Source: Phytoseiulus persimilis (taxonomy: Eukaryota; Arthropoda; Arachnida; Mesostigmata; Phytoseiidae). From it: a DNA stretch of 64,000 bases. The notes below the pieces were generated by a model that was given only the letters and a program-made list of their open reading frames with translations, made no database searches and was not told where the DNA came from. This document shows, piece by piece, positions 1 to 12,600 of the stretch. Where the stretch lies: positions 6,696,001-6,760,000 of the forward strand of contig CM075101.1 in the NCBI GenBank assembly GCA_037576195.1, in the 5' to 3' direction. Position numbers and translations under genes: made by a program. The number at the start of each line of letters is the position of its first letter. The stretch's first letter is position 1.

Positions 1-1701
1 CGATACGTTTCAGCGAGCCTTTGCAGCGGCTCAGAAGAGAACGGAACATCTCGACCGTCAAGCCTGCAACAGAAAGAGAGCCCCGTCAGGTCACGGAAGG
101 AAACTTTGGGTAGCGTCTCCGCTCCGATCCGGCAACGGCGGGGTTCTCCGTCAGCTGGACTCACGTTGCTTCTCGCCGAAAGCAGCGAAATCGATCTCCT
201 CTTCGGACTGCCAAACTTTTTGAGCCATCCGCTGCCAACGTTTGCAAACGCGCTCCATGCAGACGCGAGTCTTCCAATCGAGCTTCGAGAGGATCGCGCA
301 AATGACCTCGTCCGGGAGATCATTGAAGTTCTCAACGCTCATGACGGGCACGCACACAGACTCGTCCAGTGATTCGTCGACACCATCAATTTCATCCTGG
401 AATCAATCGCGTCGCGTTTTTACCAACGCTTCAGAGTCATTCACCTCCCGGGACCGTGGCTCCAAGGCACCCCCGATATGTAAATTGGTGGCTTTCGCGT
501 ACCGTTAGCCTGCGCTCGCGAGCTGCAAGCTGGCGGAGTTTGAGAGTCCGTTTCTCAGTGGCTGGACGAAGCCGCAGAGTCTTCCCGTCGCAAGCAAGAT
601 CTTCGGATTTGGCAGCCAACGCCCTGTCAGCTTCCTCCTTCTTGGAAAATGTCACGAAACCGAAACCCTTGGACCAACGTCGCTCGGCGTCCACGCATAA
701 TGTCGCATCCGTCACGCGGCCGAATCGCGAGAAAAACTCACGCAGTCCAGCCTTGCTCACCTAAAGCAGGAACAAGAGCATCTTTGATGTTCGCCAACGT
801 TTGAGCTAATGGAGGTGCTGATGCGACGAACGGTGAATTCATGGAAGGTGCGGGAAGAGACTCCCGCGGGCACGCGAAGTCTTTGGAGTTGGAGGAGCTT
901 CTCACCTTCGGTGGGATGTTGCCAACAAAAATCTTCCGTTTGAGAACAAAATCATCGTTTTCCTTAACGGAATCCGTTTCGTCCGGACTCTCATCTTCTC
1001 CCTCAGTCCAGCTTTCTTCGTGGAGCCCTACCTCGGAACGACGACGTGGGTCAAAGAGGCGACACTTCCTAGGTGAGGGCGTCTTACAAAGACGCTCGCG
1101 CAGGGCCTGTGGAGCCAATTTCTATGAGAGACCGCCGGCGGTCGGCTAAATGGCTTCGAAAATTTCCTCAACCTTGGTTCGGGAACGCCGGTCAAAGCGG
1201 AGCACACTGCACGATCTCATCACACAGAGTCTCACCTGCTCCGAAAAAACCCAATTTTCGCGTATGGGAGTCGATACAGGAGTTGCCGGTAGCGAAGACC
1301 GGTAGACGGCTCCCGGTGGGAGGCCGTCGCCTAGAATGACGGCGTTGAGGCCCATGAAGGCATCATTGTGGAGCTTCTGAAGGTATTTCAAGCGATAGGC
1401 ATACGAATACATCTCGGGCGGCTGAAAGAATACATGTCGTAGAGCCTCTGGTGACCTAGCGAAAGGATTCGATGGAAATTCCTCCAACACATCGCTGGCA
1501 TTCGGGTCGAGTTAACGAGGTTGAGGGCGAGCTCAACCATCTTACCTTCTGCGGTTTTTCGACGGGTACGAAGAAAGAGCCCGATTCTTCTGCAGAGCCC
1601 GAATTTACACTTGCACCCAAGCTACCTCCCTCCGCATCGAGGCGAGATTCAGAACGAGCCCGTTGTCGTAAAGCAGCTTTCTGGAATTCCAATGGATACA
1701 T
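1..1701 (-). CDS. RRM plus F-box plus LRR protein, partial (3' end outside window)
   Basis: Six exons on the minus strand, read right to left: 1701-1546, 1481-1236, 1106-906 (or from 1121), 760-503, 396-165 and 63 to the edge. All join in frame; the last intron is phase 1, the others phase 0. The proposed start ATG at 1701 gives MYPLEFQ. The third and fourth exons make an RNA recognition motif: RNP2 is IFVGNIP at the end of the third exon, and RNP1 is KGFGFVTF in the fourth. The fifth exon is acidic, then holds a textbook F-box (DLPDEVICAILSKLDWKT followed by VCKRW). The last exon reads like the first leucine-rich repeat (FRSLLSRCKGSLKRI). F-box/LRR proteins are substrate receptors of SCF ubiquitin ligases; the RRM suggests RNA or RNP binding. 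The weakest join is RRM exon to F-box exon, where the in-frame donor is ACG|gtacgc; a better-looking donor at 445 is out of phase. The first two exons match no family I know. Confidence 0.65.
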
Positions 1702-4700
1702 GTGAAAATCAGTGCCGGCTGGCAAAACCCGCTCGAACAGGTTGAATGTGTGTGGACATTTCGCAGCCGCGATTTCGTTGCGACCGTCGCTTTCTTCCCC
1801 TCCTCCTGAATCCCTGGCGATCATCCGTTGCGACGCTGGTGAAAGAGTCCATGCGACCAAGTAGGGTTCGTCAGAATGCAACAGTACCCAATATGAGTCT
1901 TCAACTTTCTGACAAGCGTTCCAAGTGCTATCGAGAACCAAGTTCCAACTCGGTCTTCGCCAGGACGGCTCCTCGGTGAAGCGATTCTTCACCGAATTAG
2001 GAATGTGTTCATCGAGTGAATGGCTCAAGCCAACTTTCACACAAAACGAGGGGTAACTGGGGCTTTCGCAATACGTTCGACATATGCGACAGGACGGGCG
2101 TGAAGAGCTTTGCGCTCTTTCGGTGCAAATAGCCTTGAAAGCCAGTCGATGTGGTCACCGTCGAATGATTCGCCATTCAAACATAAATCCATCTATGGGC
2201 GATGGCGTCGTTAGTCGAAAGCTTCACTCACGCGCCGCTTCACGAGTCTACAGGCCATGTTGCTAAAGACGCTAATGATGAGTTTACTGGGGTGGTGGCT
2301 CTTCGGCTGATCGAGTGATCAGCGGGATGTACGTTCCGGTCTCGACGACCGACACATCCGGCATTCCTCCTGTTAGCAATCCAACAGTACGAGGTACCAG
2401 ACGTTCCTGGCCACGACACGCCTGTCACAGAAGTCGAGTGCGCCGGACTCGTTTCTGCTCACATGATAACCGCGCATGCGCTAGCTCACTAGAACGAGCA
2501 AGCGAAACGATCCATCTCTGATAGCATATGATTTGCTCGCGTGCTGAACGGTATTAAACTCTCCAAGAGCGTTACACAGCGGATGGATGCCTGTTGCACT
2601 GGCCCAGAACTTTTTCTAGAAGGGCAACAATCCTCTAAGACGGATACGTCTGCGGACCCGGGGCCCGCGAATGTCCACGCACACTCATGTAGCCGCCGAG
2701 CTGCGCGAATCGAATCCCAGCGGCTCGCTTATCGTTGGAAGAGCCGAAACGGATCCGATAGGCACATCCCGATTCGTGCCGGAAAAGTGAGCTTCATCGC
2801 CCGAGATCGACTTCCGTGTACGGCGGTTCCCGGGAAACATGTCCCAGGATAATAGCACTAACGGCCTTTCCCGGGCACGCCTTCGTGAGTCTCGGCGAAT
2901 CATGATCAAGTTTCTCGCTCCCGCTATTTCCTTACTGCCTCCAGGCCTCGTATTTCGAACTGCGCACCTGAATGAGCTCTACTCAACAGAACGCGCGACT
3001 TCAAGGCAGAGGTTTACCAACCATCCCACGTGTCTGATTGCCTATGCGGAGTTAATTTTATCGTCTCATTGAACCCTTTCCGAAGAAAGCCAAAGCTTCT
3101 CGGGAGCAAGCACAGATTGTGATGACATCACACGAATTACAGTACACCTTCCGCATGGCTTCACAAGCAACACGCGAACAGTCAATCGAGCAATAAGTTC
3201 TTGTCAAGTGTCGACTGTGGCATCTGTCGATGCATCCATTCTTGACACCCATCAGGCTCTAATGAGAAAGCCGGCTCATCGACCGCAATCCGATACATCC
3301 CGTCAACGTGGGAAACACGAACCAGCCTTGATAGCTCCATTGTTGACGCTCAAGAGTTACTGTTCTTCCTTCCACAGTTCTGACGGACTCATCACACAGG
3401 TTCACGCAAGACTCAGAATCAGCGATTCGATTACAAAGGGTAGAGAAGGCGGAGTTGTACGGATTCGCGGACGTTGACAAGCACATTCCAGACGATTTCG
3501 CCAAAGGATCATCGGAATCATTCCTAAGTAAACGGCTAGGGATCTGAAGGTGGTCACCCACCCCGCTCTGGCTGCGTTGCACTGCAGAAAGCTTGCAAGT
3601 CATGGAGATTCCACGAAATTTGAGAGCACGACGGCAGGACGTGACAAAATGTCGGAGCAGGAGAATATCCCGCGGGCCGCGGCATTCACTATTGAGAACT
3701 AAGTCTTTGGACCCTCACAGCTCGAGCGCTGAAGGCTCTCTGCGGCTCGAGCCTGCAACGCGCAGATCACGCTTTGTCGATGGGTGAGAGTGGGCACTGG
3801 ATATTCGGCTACTGTTGCCAGCAGCCTGCAACCGTGACATAACACCCTCCTCGTTGTCTCAACCTGTTCCGCAGTAAGACGTACAGACGTATGACGAGCC
3901 TCTGGCCCAACCGCAACGTTCTTCTATCCCGGCACATAACACGACGATGAGCTCACGAAGTGTTCCGATATCGAAGTCACGTGATGGTCGCGGACATCGA
4001 TGCCATTAATCCTCCATTCTGGGCGCGGCAAAAGCTCTTTCCGACACTGAGCCGTGACAGCTCGCACGGTTTTCTTCCGCACCGGATAATTCTGAACTTC
4101 TTCGGGGAAGGCCCCATTTGATTTCTCCCAAGCCGAATCGTGGAAGAGCACTTCTTCCTCAGGGCATCGAAGCTCGAAGTCGAGGCTGATGCTCCAGGCC
4201 CCCGAAGCCGAAGAGCTCTACGCCGCTCAAGAGTTGTCGAAACCCCTTCAGTTCATTCCACATATCCTCCAAATGTCAGAGAAACCACCGGCCATTCAAA
4301 CGACATCCCTGGCCATTCGAGGAGCTGAGGTCTCCGATATCAGCCCTGTGTCTCTGATTTTTCCCATCCGAGTTCTCACGAAGGCAGGCCCCACTGCTAT
4401 CCCAACATTACGGAGAGTATGAAGAAATCGGGCGAAATCGGAAACTTTCCGATTGCATCCGCATTTTTGGAACGAAGCACGGCTTTTTGTTTACTCAAGA
4501 TCCGTTTGTGTCGGTTCCGATTGGGAGAAAATGGGGCGAAGTTAAGCATGTGTGTACGGTTCGTCTTGCCCGAACAACCCGATCTCAGGGACTCTGTTTC
4601 CTCCCATGTGCGAACCCAATCTTCGTAGTGCCTATTCCACAGTTTCGAACAGCAACTGAGCAATAATAATAACTTTCTCCCTCTCGAAACCCCCTCTCTC

Positions 4701-7700
4701 TGTTTTCGGCTGAACCTCTCAGCCAGCCCTCAGGAGTGTCCCGGATTCACCTTTCGGTATTGCTTCAGTAACACTCCCTATCGCCTCGCAAATCCCATTG
4801 CGGGCGGTGGGCTTGGGTCTTAACATGGTTCAGATTTAATTCTGATATAAATTAAATCCTTTTTTTACCACATAAGAAATTTGTTGTCCCGGCCGGGGAT
4901 CGAACCCTCGAAACCCCCGGAGGCGTTGATCTCCACATCTGGCACGTATGTAAGGATGTTACATCGAAGCTGGGTCATCGGCTTCGTCTAACGAGTTTGC
5001 ATCACAGAGAGCGACCCATTTCCAGGATCGTACTTGCAGTTAGCGGCTCAGTTCAGGCACTGAATGGTTCCTTGAGACACTTGGGCGATGATGCTTCAAG
5101 ACTCGACGGACGTCAGCCGGCGATCGTTCCTTCGGCGTTCGGCGAGCTCTCGTCATGTTCAGGAACCGGAGTTCAACATTCAGGCTTTCAAGTCATACAC
5201 CGTCCACTGTCCCTCGGAAGAACGGTTATCATGAGAGAGCGCTGACTGATCTTTGCCAAAACAGTCAATCGGCTCAGAATTATTCCGATTCTGTGTCGTC
5301 GGACCGGGTTCCTCCAGCTCTCATCTTGATTTGCGGCGATTTTGCATTACGCAAGTGAAACACTTCTTCCCATTCTTCGTATTCTCAGCGCCGCTTCCTT
5401 CACAATCCTTCACGGACGGCGATAGAAATTCCACGGTGACTCTTGCAGAGAATGAGACATAACCATTCGATGTCTCCATTCACAGACGTTCCGGGGAACT
5501 TAGACCTCGGCGTGCCAGCCGTCCACGGCGGATTCAGTCAAAGCTTCAGCTTCGAATGTCAGCTATATTTTCACTGTCCGGAAGGACCATCGGATCCATG
5601 AAGCATTCAGAGCACGAAATTTGACGTGACAAGATCTCCAATACCCCCGCTGAGAACTCTCGTTCAGGATCCTTATATCCCTCAAAGGAAAGGAAGCAGA
5701 CTTTCGAACGATTCCGTATGTACATGACCAGTTCGACCACACAAGTTTAGCTCACGAAACTCAGTTCGAATTAGGTGATTCCCGATCGCCAGCTGTGAGT
5801 CGAACATTCGATTTCATGTTCCGAATCAGCGAAAAGGATTCCCAAGACTCACCAAAAAACTTCGAAATATCCAAATGATTTTCGAGCTACAGGCTCAACA
5901 AAACAATTTGGAGCACTGCTACATTGTAGCCGAGCGTACTGCAATGTAATAAAACGATGTGAGACATGTGTCCGATATTAGCTCAACCCCATTGAGGGAG
6001 GGTTCTGAGTTCGGCCGATAGACAGTATTGATAGAGCGAAGAGTTGAGTAGAGTTGCCTCACTTTTCTTGGTGAAGTCTGCACTCTCACTGTTGTGTTAC
6101 ACCCTTCATTGGTGGCCACCGAACCACCACAAGAAGGCCGCCATGTTGCTCGAGGCCCACAAGGTCACCACAATCCTTCAGCGGAACCTAAAGCAGGGGG
6201 AGAGCTCCACGAATAGCGAGGAACTGCTGAAACTGGCTAGCTTCGATCGGCAAACTTCTCTGCAAGCGTGTGGACAACAGCCAAGCTACGAGATACACGC
6301 TATTGGCAACGGTGGTAAGGGCAAACGTCTGCGGGAAAGAATTTATGGTGTATGGTTCCCGCTAAATCAGCGGGTCAGATCATTGACCATGAGAGAGGAG
6401 GGGACGTGGGCTACACGGGAATAACAGTGGGTTTCTCGTTAACTCGCTACCATTCGCCATCCAGCTTCTCGGTGACAACGGAGATCGCACGACGTCAACG
6501 TTCGTTGGCCGATACTACAGCTGATTCCTCCGTGCATACAGTCTCAACATGTTAACGATCGAGATGCAAGCTGCTAGTGGCAGCAGAGAAAGACGACGAC
6601 GTCCTCATGGATCTCGCAGTGGGCATAAGATTGACACAGGAGAACGAGGGAGATGCCCAATTCATATTCTACCAGATCTATCGCCGAGAAGGGAACAGGA
6701 GAGCGCGAAGCTCGTAGGATTCGCTCTTGCAATTCAACCTCGGTGGAGAATAGCCATAAAACTGACCTCCATCGACTGAACCGAATGGCAACGCGCTAAT
6801 CGATGGATTCCACTGCTATGAATTTGATCGTTGAGGTTCTGTTTCGTTCATTCTCTGGGCGCTGCGAGCGAGCTGGAATCTAGAGTCAGGCAACGCGAAG
6901 AGTACTCTTCATTTGACCGAGGATGATAGTAAAAGTTTCGATTGGTTCTCGTGTCGTCGAAGCTTTCGATTGCTGCGAGATCCGAGAGGCCTCCAATCGC
7001 GAGGCGACCCTAGACTTCAAGGGTTCCTCCGAAAGATGTATGACAGATTCGCCGTGGAAGGGCACGTACTCATTTCGTGACGATTTACCACACCCTGCTC
7101 GAATGCACCTCCCATATTCAGGGCAGAGCAGCGAAAGTCTCGCCATTTACTTCCATGTATCTGTGCTCGAGTTCGCCCCCAATGATACGATGTGTACGAG
7201 CAGACGTAGTCTGCACCAGTTCGCCTCACTTCGAGGGAGGATCAACTGAAAACTGGTCGCTTGAGGTGTCCCGGCTTGGAATCGAGATTTTGCGTCACTA
7301 TCATCGTCAAAGCATTCCGCGATGGAGTGGAGCAAAGTTTGAGAAGGGAGGGAGCGGAGTCTGAATTTCATCCCGAGCCCCCGTTCTCCCCTCCGAGTTA
7401 CCCACCCCACCTGGGGTCGGCGGGCGCATGCGCGCAAAGTGAAGCCGAAGCTTGGCTTCTGAACACCGAGAGCATACATAGCACAGCTACAGAGCTTGGT
7501 CCACGGAATCCTTTCTGAGCTATCAGGTTGGTGCACCGATCACTAAGCAAGACCGGGGTGACTTGTTTCACCGCTTTGTCGCAAGTGTTTCTCGAATCGT
7601 ACGCAAGTTTGGTTATCCGCCTCAGCATCCGCGCGTCAGTCGATGATAACTTGAACCTACGAGATGCGCTGCATCAATCGGAAGCGCCGATATCATTGCC

Positions 7701-8597
7701 TCTCGCTCGCTTGACTCGCGAACAGACTCGGAGCTTTTGTTCGCACAAAGCTCCGAGCAATGAATACGAAGCTCAGATGCAGCCGCGATGTTTGAGGCTC
7801 GTATCAACAGCCGGTGAAAGCTTGGAGCTCGACTGGGATGTGCTGTCACTGTATCGATGACAATAGAGGTGTCTCGGAAGTGTCTCGGTTCTACGAGTCA
7901 CAGGCAGACACTGTATCCGGATTGACCTAAGGGATGAAATGAAAGGAGTCCTCGAATCCGTTCCTCAGTGAGAAAAGTTTGAGTTCATCATTAGCTGAAT
8001 TTGCATCTTCTGCAAGCGGTCGCCGATCGCTGCAGGGAATGCCCTGAAGCTCGCACAAGGGGAAGTGCTGATCAGGGTGAGCAGCAGGTCAGACGTCTGG
8101 GTGCATAGCAATCGGATATTTCGACAGAGAGTGAAGTAAAATACTGTGAGAATCGCGTTCATAATGCCTCCGAATGGACTTGACTGAGGCTCTTCAACGA
8201 GGAAATGCCGAGATTTGAGCGATGCTTTCCCCCTACAGTTTTTACTCTGTCGCCGTCGGAGGGACCGCGCGATTCCATCGCGTCATAAAATAGAGACTGC
8301 TGGCCCATGATCGGTGTAATTCCAGTGTGTCAATGAAATCCGTTAAGACTGGAATCTTGGGGCAAAGCCCGCGCCTATTCGGCGGCGTTGTCGGTCACCG
8401 ATCACTGTCGAGATTAGCGTCTTGGATCATGAGAAGCGAGAAGGATTGTCGTCTGAGTTCTGAATTCTAGGGAAACGTTGCGATTGTCATCCCGGTGTCC
8501 TTTCCGTTTCTAGTCCAACATCCATATTCCTCTTCAACGCACGGCTTTTACAGGTCGAGCACCAGGAGGGATCCATTTCGAAAAACTCTAAGCCGAT
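1702..8597. other. No defensible gene; contains a SINE-like fossil
   Basis: About 6.9 kb with only short scattered open frames on both strands, none with a recognisable domain or a convincing run of splice-compatible exons. The sequence holds the tRNA-derived element near 4.9 kb annotated separately. It lies between two divergently placed genes (minus-strand RRM/F-box gene on the left, plus-strand TMBIM-like gene on the right), so both promoters should be in it, but I see no motif that fixes either. Confidence 0.5.
4858..4944 (-). mobile_element. tRNA-derived SINE-like fossil
   Basis: On the minus strand a box-B-like GGGTTCGATCCC (plus 896-907 offset, i.e. 4896-4907) lies 25 bases after a box-A-like TGCCAGATGTGG (4933-4944). 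The segment between them (CGCCTCCGGGGG) and the following CCCCGGCCGGGACA are typical of heads of tRNA-derived SINEs. It is followed on the same strand by an AT-rich body with a short A run (complement of 4858-4869). A real tRNA is excluded: the T stem pairs at only three of five positions and no 5' acceptor strand matches the 3' strand. The far end and any target-site duplication were not found. Confidence 0.4.
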
Positions 8598-9608
8598 ATG
8601 GCCCTGGACGATACCGACGACGACGTGGTCACCGATCCCGTAGCATCTCCGCCAAAAGACGTCCCTACAGGGAAGATCGACAACGTGAAGAGCGACGACG
8701 TCGATAAGGACAAAATAGAATCACCTCCAAGATCCCCGGATAGAGAAAAGACCGACCTCGAGAAGCACGTGTCTCTTGATATGACGAACGGGGAGGACCT
8801 CAGGCTGGACGACATGAGTGACGATAGGTACCTCGACAAGCTCGACGGTGACTACACCGAGGAGCAGCTACACAATCAGGAGAACCGCCGACTCATCGCT
8901 TTCTCTTGGATTTTGCTCGTGCAGTTCTTCCACTGGTTGATTATCGGTCTGGGAGGTCTCATGAGCGCTCTCGTAAACGGCGTAATCAACTACCACGAAA
9001 GTGTTTACATCTCGTTGACTCTGATATTTGCGTTGGTCTTCATTGGCCATCTGTGCTATTTCTCTCTCATGCAGAACCTCGAGAGCTACCAAGGGAATCA
9101 CAGCTGCGAAGGCCTCGCTCGCGAACGCTACTTCAATGTTTGCAAGCTTATTTCCTTAACATTCACCATGTGCGGCTTCACGTACGCGGTCACAGGCACC
9201 TTCACCCAGATCAGCTTCAACATCATCGTGATGAGTGTCCTCGTCTCACTGATGGGGATGTTCTTCCTGGCCAGAGTCTTCCGCGTATTCCCCGGAGTCC
9301 GCATCCTGCTCAACGCGGCGCTTCTTGGTTCTGTGCTGGCGCTCAACATCTGGGGCTTCTCCCTGTGCGACCAGTTCGGTAGCGCTTGGCGTAGCGCCAG
9401 CCCTCTCACCCTCGTCGCAGCCACCTTCGTCGGGTTTCTCATCTCAGCCGGAATCCTCATCCAGAGCAGAGCCTTCTCCATCGATCGTCTTCAGCAGAAG
9501 ATCGCTATGCAGGACTGCGGATGTGCGGCCACACTCAACATTTACACCGTGTTCATCAACAAATTTTGGATCAAGCTGGTCGGAGAGGAACTCTTCAACC
9601 AGAAATAA
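8598..9608 (+). CDS. Divergent TMBIM/Lifeguard-like multipass membrane protein, intronless
   Basis: A single uninterrupted frame of 336 codons. The start is fixed by an in-frame TAA nine bases upstream of ATG 8598. Residues 1-95 are acidic and disordered. Hydrophobic segments follow at about 99-130, 135-157, 181-204, 207-227, 235-256 and 270-290, and an amphipathic last segment at 310-327. The first segment opens with ENRRLIAFSWILLVQFFHW, and the C-terminus carries DCGCAATLNIYTVFINKFW. Both resemble the ends of TMBIM (Lifeguard, GRINA, Bax inhibitor-1 superfamily) proteins, whose last helix usually reads AALNLYxDIINxF. Members of that family sit in Golgi, ER or lysosome membranes and affect calcium leak and cell death. 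Similarity in the middle is weak, so the family call is inference; that it is a real multipass protein is well supported. Lack of introns among intron-rich neighbours suggests a retrocopy origin. Confidence 0.75.
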   Translation: MALDDTDDDVVTDPVASPPKDVPTGKIDNVKSDDVDKDKIESPPRSPDREKTDLEKHVSLDMTNGEDLRLDDMSDDRYLDKLDGDYTEEQLHNQENRRLIAFSWILLVQFFHWLIIGLGGLMSALVNGVINYHESVYISLTLIFALVFIGHLCYFSLMQNLESYQGNHSCEGLARERYFNVCKLISLTFTMCGFTYAVTGTFTQISFNIIVMSVLVSLMGMFFLARVFRVFPGVRILLNAALLGSVLALNIWGFSLCDQFGSAWRSASPLTLVAATFVGFLISAGILIQSRAFSIDRLQQKIAMQDCGCAATLNIYTVFINKFWIKLVGEELFNQK

Positions 9609-12600
9609 TTTCCCGGGGCTTCTATCAGTGATTGTCTCTTCCGATCGCTGTTCCGTGGTCATTGCTCATAACTGGAGGTGGAGACAGGATCGGATGTCAG
9701 GAATTCAGAAAAGAAGTTTTTCACTGCCCAAACAGGAATATTCCAACTGATCGCTCGAGTGGATAGCGACCCTTCGGTCTCAAAGAGGGCTCTTGCGTAT
9801 GATATGAGGAGGCCTCGTCCCACCTACAGTATCGACTGCGTCTCATGTATCGAGCATTGATCGGAGGAGTGCGCTAAGAGTCCGGAGAATTTCAGCCGAT
9901 TCGCCCTTTATCCGAACTCGTATGATCGAGTGAGAAATAACAGAGGGAGCGGGTCGCGGCTTCGCCCCCGATATCGATGAGTTGCGCGAGACCGCTCCGT
10001 ATCCAGATACCCTGCCCTATAGCCCGCTAATCCTCTTAGCAAACCGTCATGCTCACTATCAATTCATGTATTTATAACCGAAAGGTTCCGCATGTAACGG
10101 TGCAGAATAGAAAGAGCTTTAGATGCTTCTCAAGGTAGGAACTTGATTTCACGACCGCACACCAGCCCAGCTCGCATTGAACCCATCTCCTTCCTGCGCT
10201 TCCCGTCGGATGGCTATATTCAAGGAAGGGCTCCGTGCAATCAGAAATCCCTTCAAGACACAATCGACCGGTTTCTGATTATGAATTGATTCCTTGGAGA
10301 AGATGATCTCACGATATCATCCGCAATCGACTTTTCGCGTAGAAGCTTCAGTAGACCTATGACACAATAAAGTTCAGACTCACCATCTCCTTTACTCACC
10401 CACAAAGTAGCATTATCTCGGTATCGTCTTCCCACTTCCCGCATCCTCCTTCTCGCATGTGTTCTGCTCGTAACACACTCCTGAGGCTGTTATCGCCGAC
10501 AGAGTTTGTGCGGTGAGACCAAAAGGGCCAAGTGCAGTCCGTTGCCGCAGGCGGCCATCGTCGGAGTCTAGACATTGTCAGGTACCTCCTGGAAGGAGAG
10601 TTCGATTCCCAGGGAAATCGGATGGAGAAGTGTGCCACAAGGACGGGGGGCCCAATCCTCAGAAATTTAAGAAACACAACTGAACTTTCTCAAACCGATC
10701 TCAAGGTCAGGTAGACAGTGTTATAGAGACATGGAGGAGTGGAACCGGGCGAAGAGGAGGGAGGCTCCCACAGAACAACAGCTGATTTTGATTCTCCCCT
10801 CCAACACGGAGAAGCGAATCACCAGAAGACCTCGCATATGGATTCTCGAGTTTAGGGCTCCGTTTGGCTCCTTCTTCCAAGCTCTACGGTGTTTCTAACT
10901 CGTACCCTGCCCTGGAGCTTGCTTCACTCAGTCGATCGAGCTCCTCCAGATTCTATTCCAGAAGTCAACAAGCGGCCTCCTGGACATCCCATATCTGTGA
11001 CATGACTTCCATCTGATCAATGGGCTGAGGATCGGCAGAACCTTTTAGTTGTTGTTCCGCAATTATGAAAAGTTCGGAATACGACGTGACGAAGCTACTT
11101 CGCTCTACGACTGCGTCGATCTCGACCACGGGCGTCATAGCGTGTCGTCCTAGGTGAGCCTTGGCCCACAAACTCAAACTGGGTCAAATTGTTTTCCGCT
11201 GCGCAGAGTTGGCTGAGCTGTCATGCGTTCACCTTACTGTCTCTAGCTCTCACCGTATTCTGATTCGGGGGAACTCTGTTCTGCTCGCCGTAACTTCGAC
11301 TCCTAATTTCTCTTAGGTGTGTGCTGCAAGAAGGAGCTCGCTTGGCCCATTCGGAATGCTCAGAATCTGAATAAGACTCTCAGTTTGCCGACAAGCCGTA
11401 AGGGAGACCGCTTACTACTTCGGAACTTTCCCCTCATAGAGCTGATGCGTCCTTGAAATGTCGTCGTCGCCTCGTCGGCTGCGGCACGTTGTTGACGATT
11501 GCGGCTTGACTGTCCATGCAGCTTGAGAATAGTGAGTTATTCACACTTGCAGCGATAGATGATGGAAACTTTGCTGATCGCCAAATCTCTTCCGAAGTTC
11601 TGTATTCATCAACTTCTGCTCGGACTTGTCTCGTATGCTCGTTTTCCGTTCGAGCGGTCTTAGTTGTCGCGTTGGACACTGCTCGGTCCGATCCACCGAG
11701 TGTGAATTTCAGGTCGGACTTTCGAAGAGGAATCCCGCCAGGTGTCTTTGATCGAGCAGCCTGTGACGTGGGGTTTCATGAATTGCGCAACGGAAATGGG
11801 GACCGTCCCGAATTTGTTCGAGCTCGCGATGAGCAGCCTTGAATCGACATGATAAGGATGGGGGCAAGATGCGGAATGAAGAACATATTGAGACATCGCC
11901 CCGGTCGAACCTGTGTCATTTTCGATGATTCCCCGTCTTTTGTCTGTTTGTTTTTGTCGGCTTCGTTTGTCTGTTGTCTTTCCCGTTCATATATCATTCA
12001 TGTAGTCGCTCGCAAGATGCGATCGCCGCATGCTTACACGTTGCGTCCGGGATTGTGGCTCCGAATGAGGTTCTGAGTGCGATTTTCCCTTTCTCGGCTC
12101 TCACTCATTGAGCAAATAGTCTCCCCCCTCTCCTCTATCGACTTTGCTGCATGAGATAAAGTTGAAGTGTGGCGATCAAAAGAACGAGCGATTTTTCCTC
12201 TTCGAAACATAGCGTTGTTTACCGATTATTCTCTACGCCGCGACACTCGTTGAACGCCACCATTCTGAGCACTGGTAATTCGTAATTTTTCACCTTACAA
12301 TCGAACTGGATGCACTAGGTTGCAAGGGAAGGGACGGACACTCCACCGTTGTCTACTCCGCTGTCAACGTAATCGTTTTAGTTTACGATTGTATTCCGAT
12401 GTGTCGAGGAGCCACGTGACCTCCAACTCGGCTAAATAATAACAATGCGACCCCCGCGAATGCCTAGGATGCCGACCAGTGTATCAAGATGGATCAAGGA
12501 AGCTGCGAATCGTCTGAAGAAATCTCAGAGTGGTGGAGGCCGCACGAGTGGTCCGAACGAGAAATCCGCGACTCGCCCTGATCAAATTCGTCTCCTGACG

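Noticed and set aside
397-445. 48-base intron joining RRM and F-box exons with donor GGAG|gtgaat
   Set aside because: Phase 1 donor against a phase 0 acceptor creates an immediate stop; the donor at 503 keeps the frame.
4880-4955. Functional tRNA gene
   Set aside because: Box motifs are present, but the T stem and acceptor stem do not pair; treated as a SINE fossil instead.
10530-10600. Ankyrin-repeat-like segment (AAGGHRRSLDIVRYLLE)
   Set aside because: A single partial repeat with no neighbouring repeat exons and no good splice sites; likely chance.
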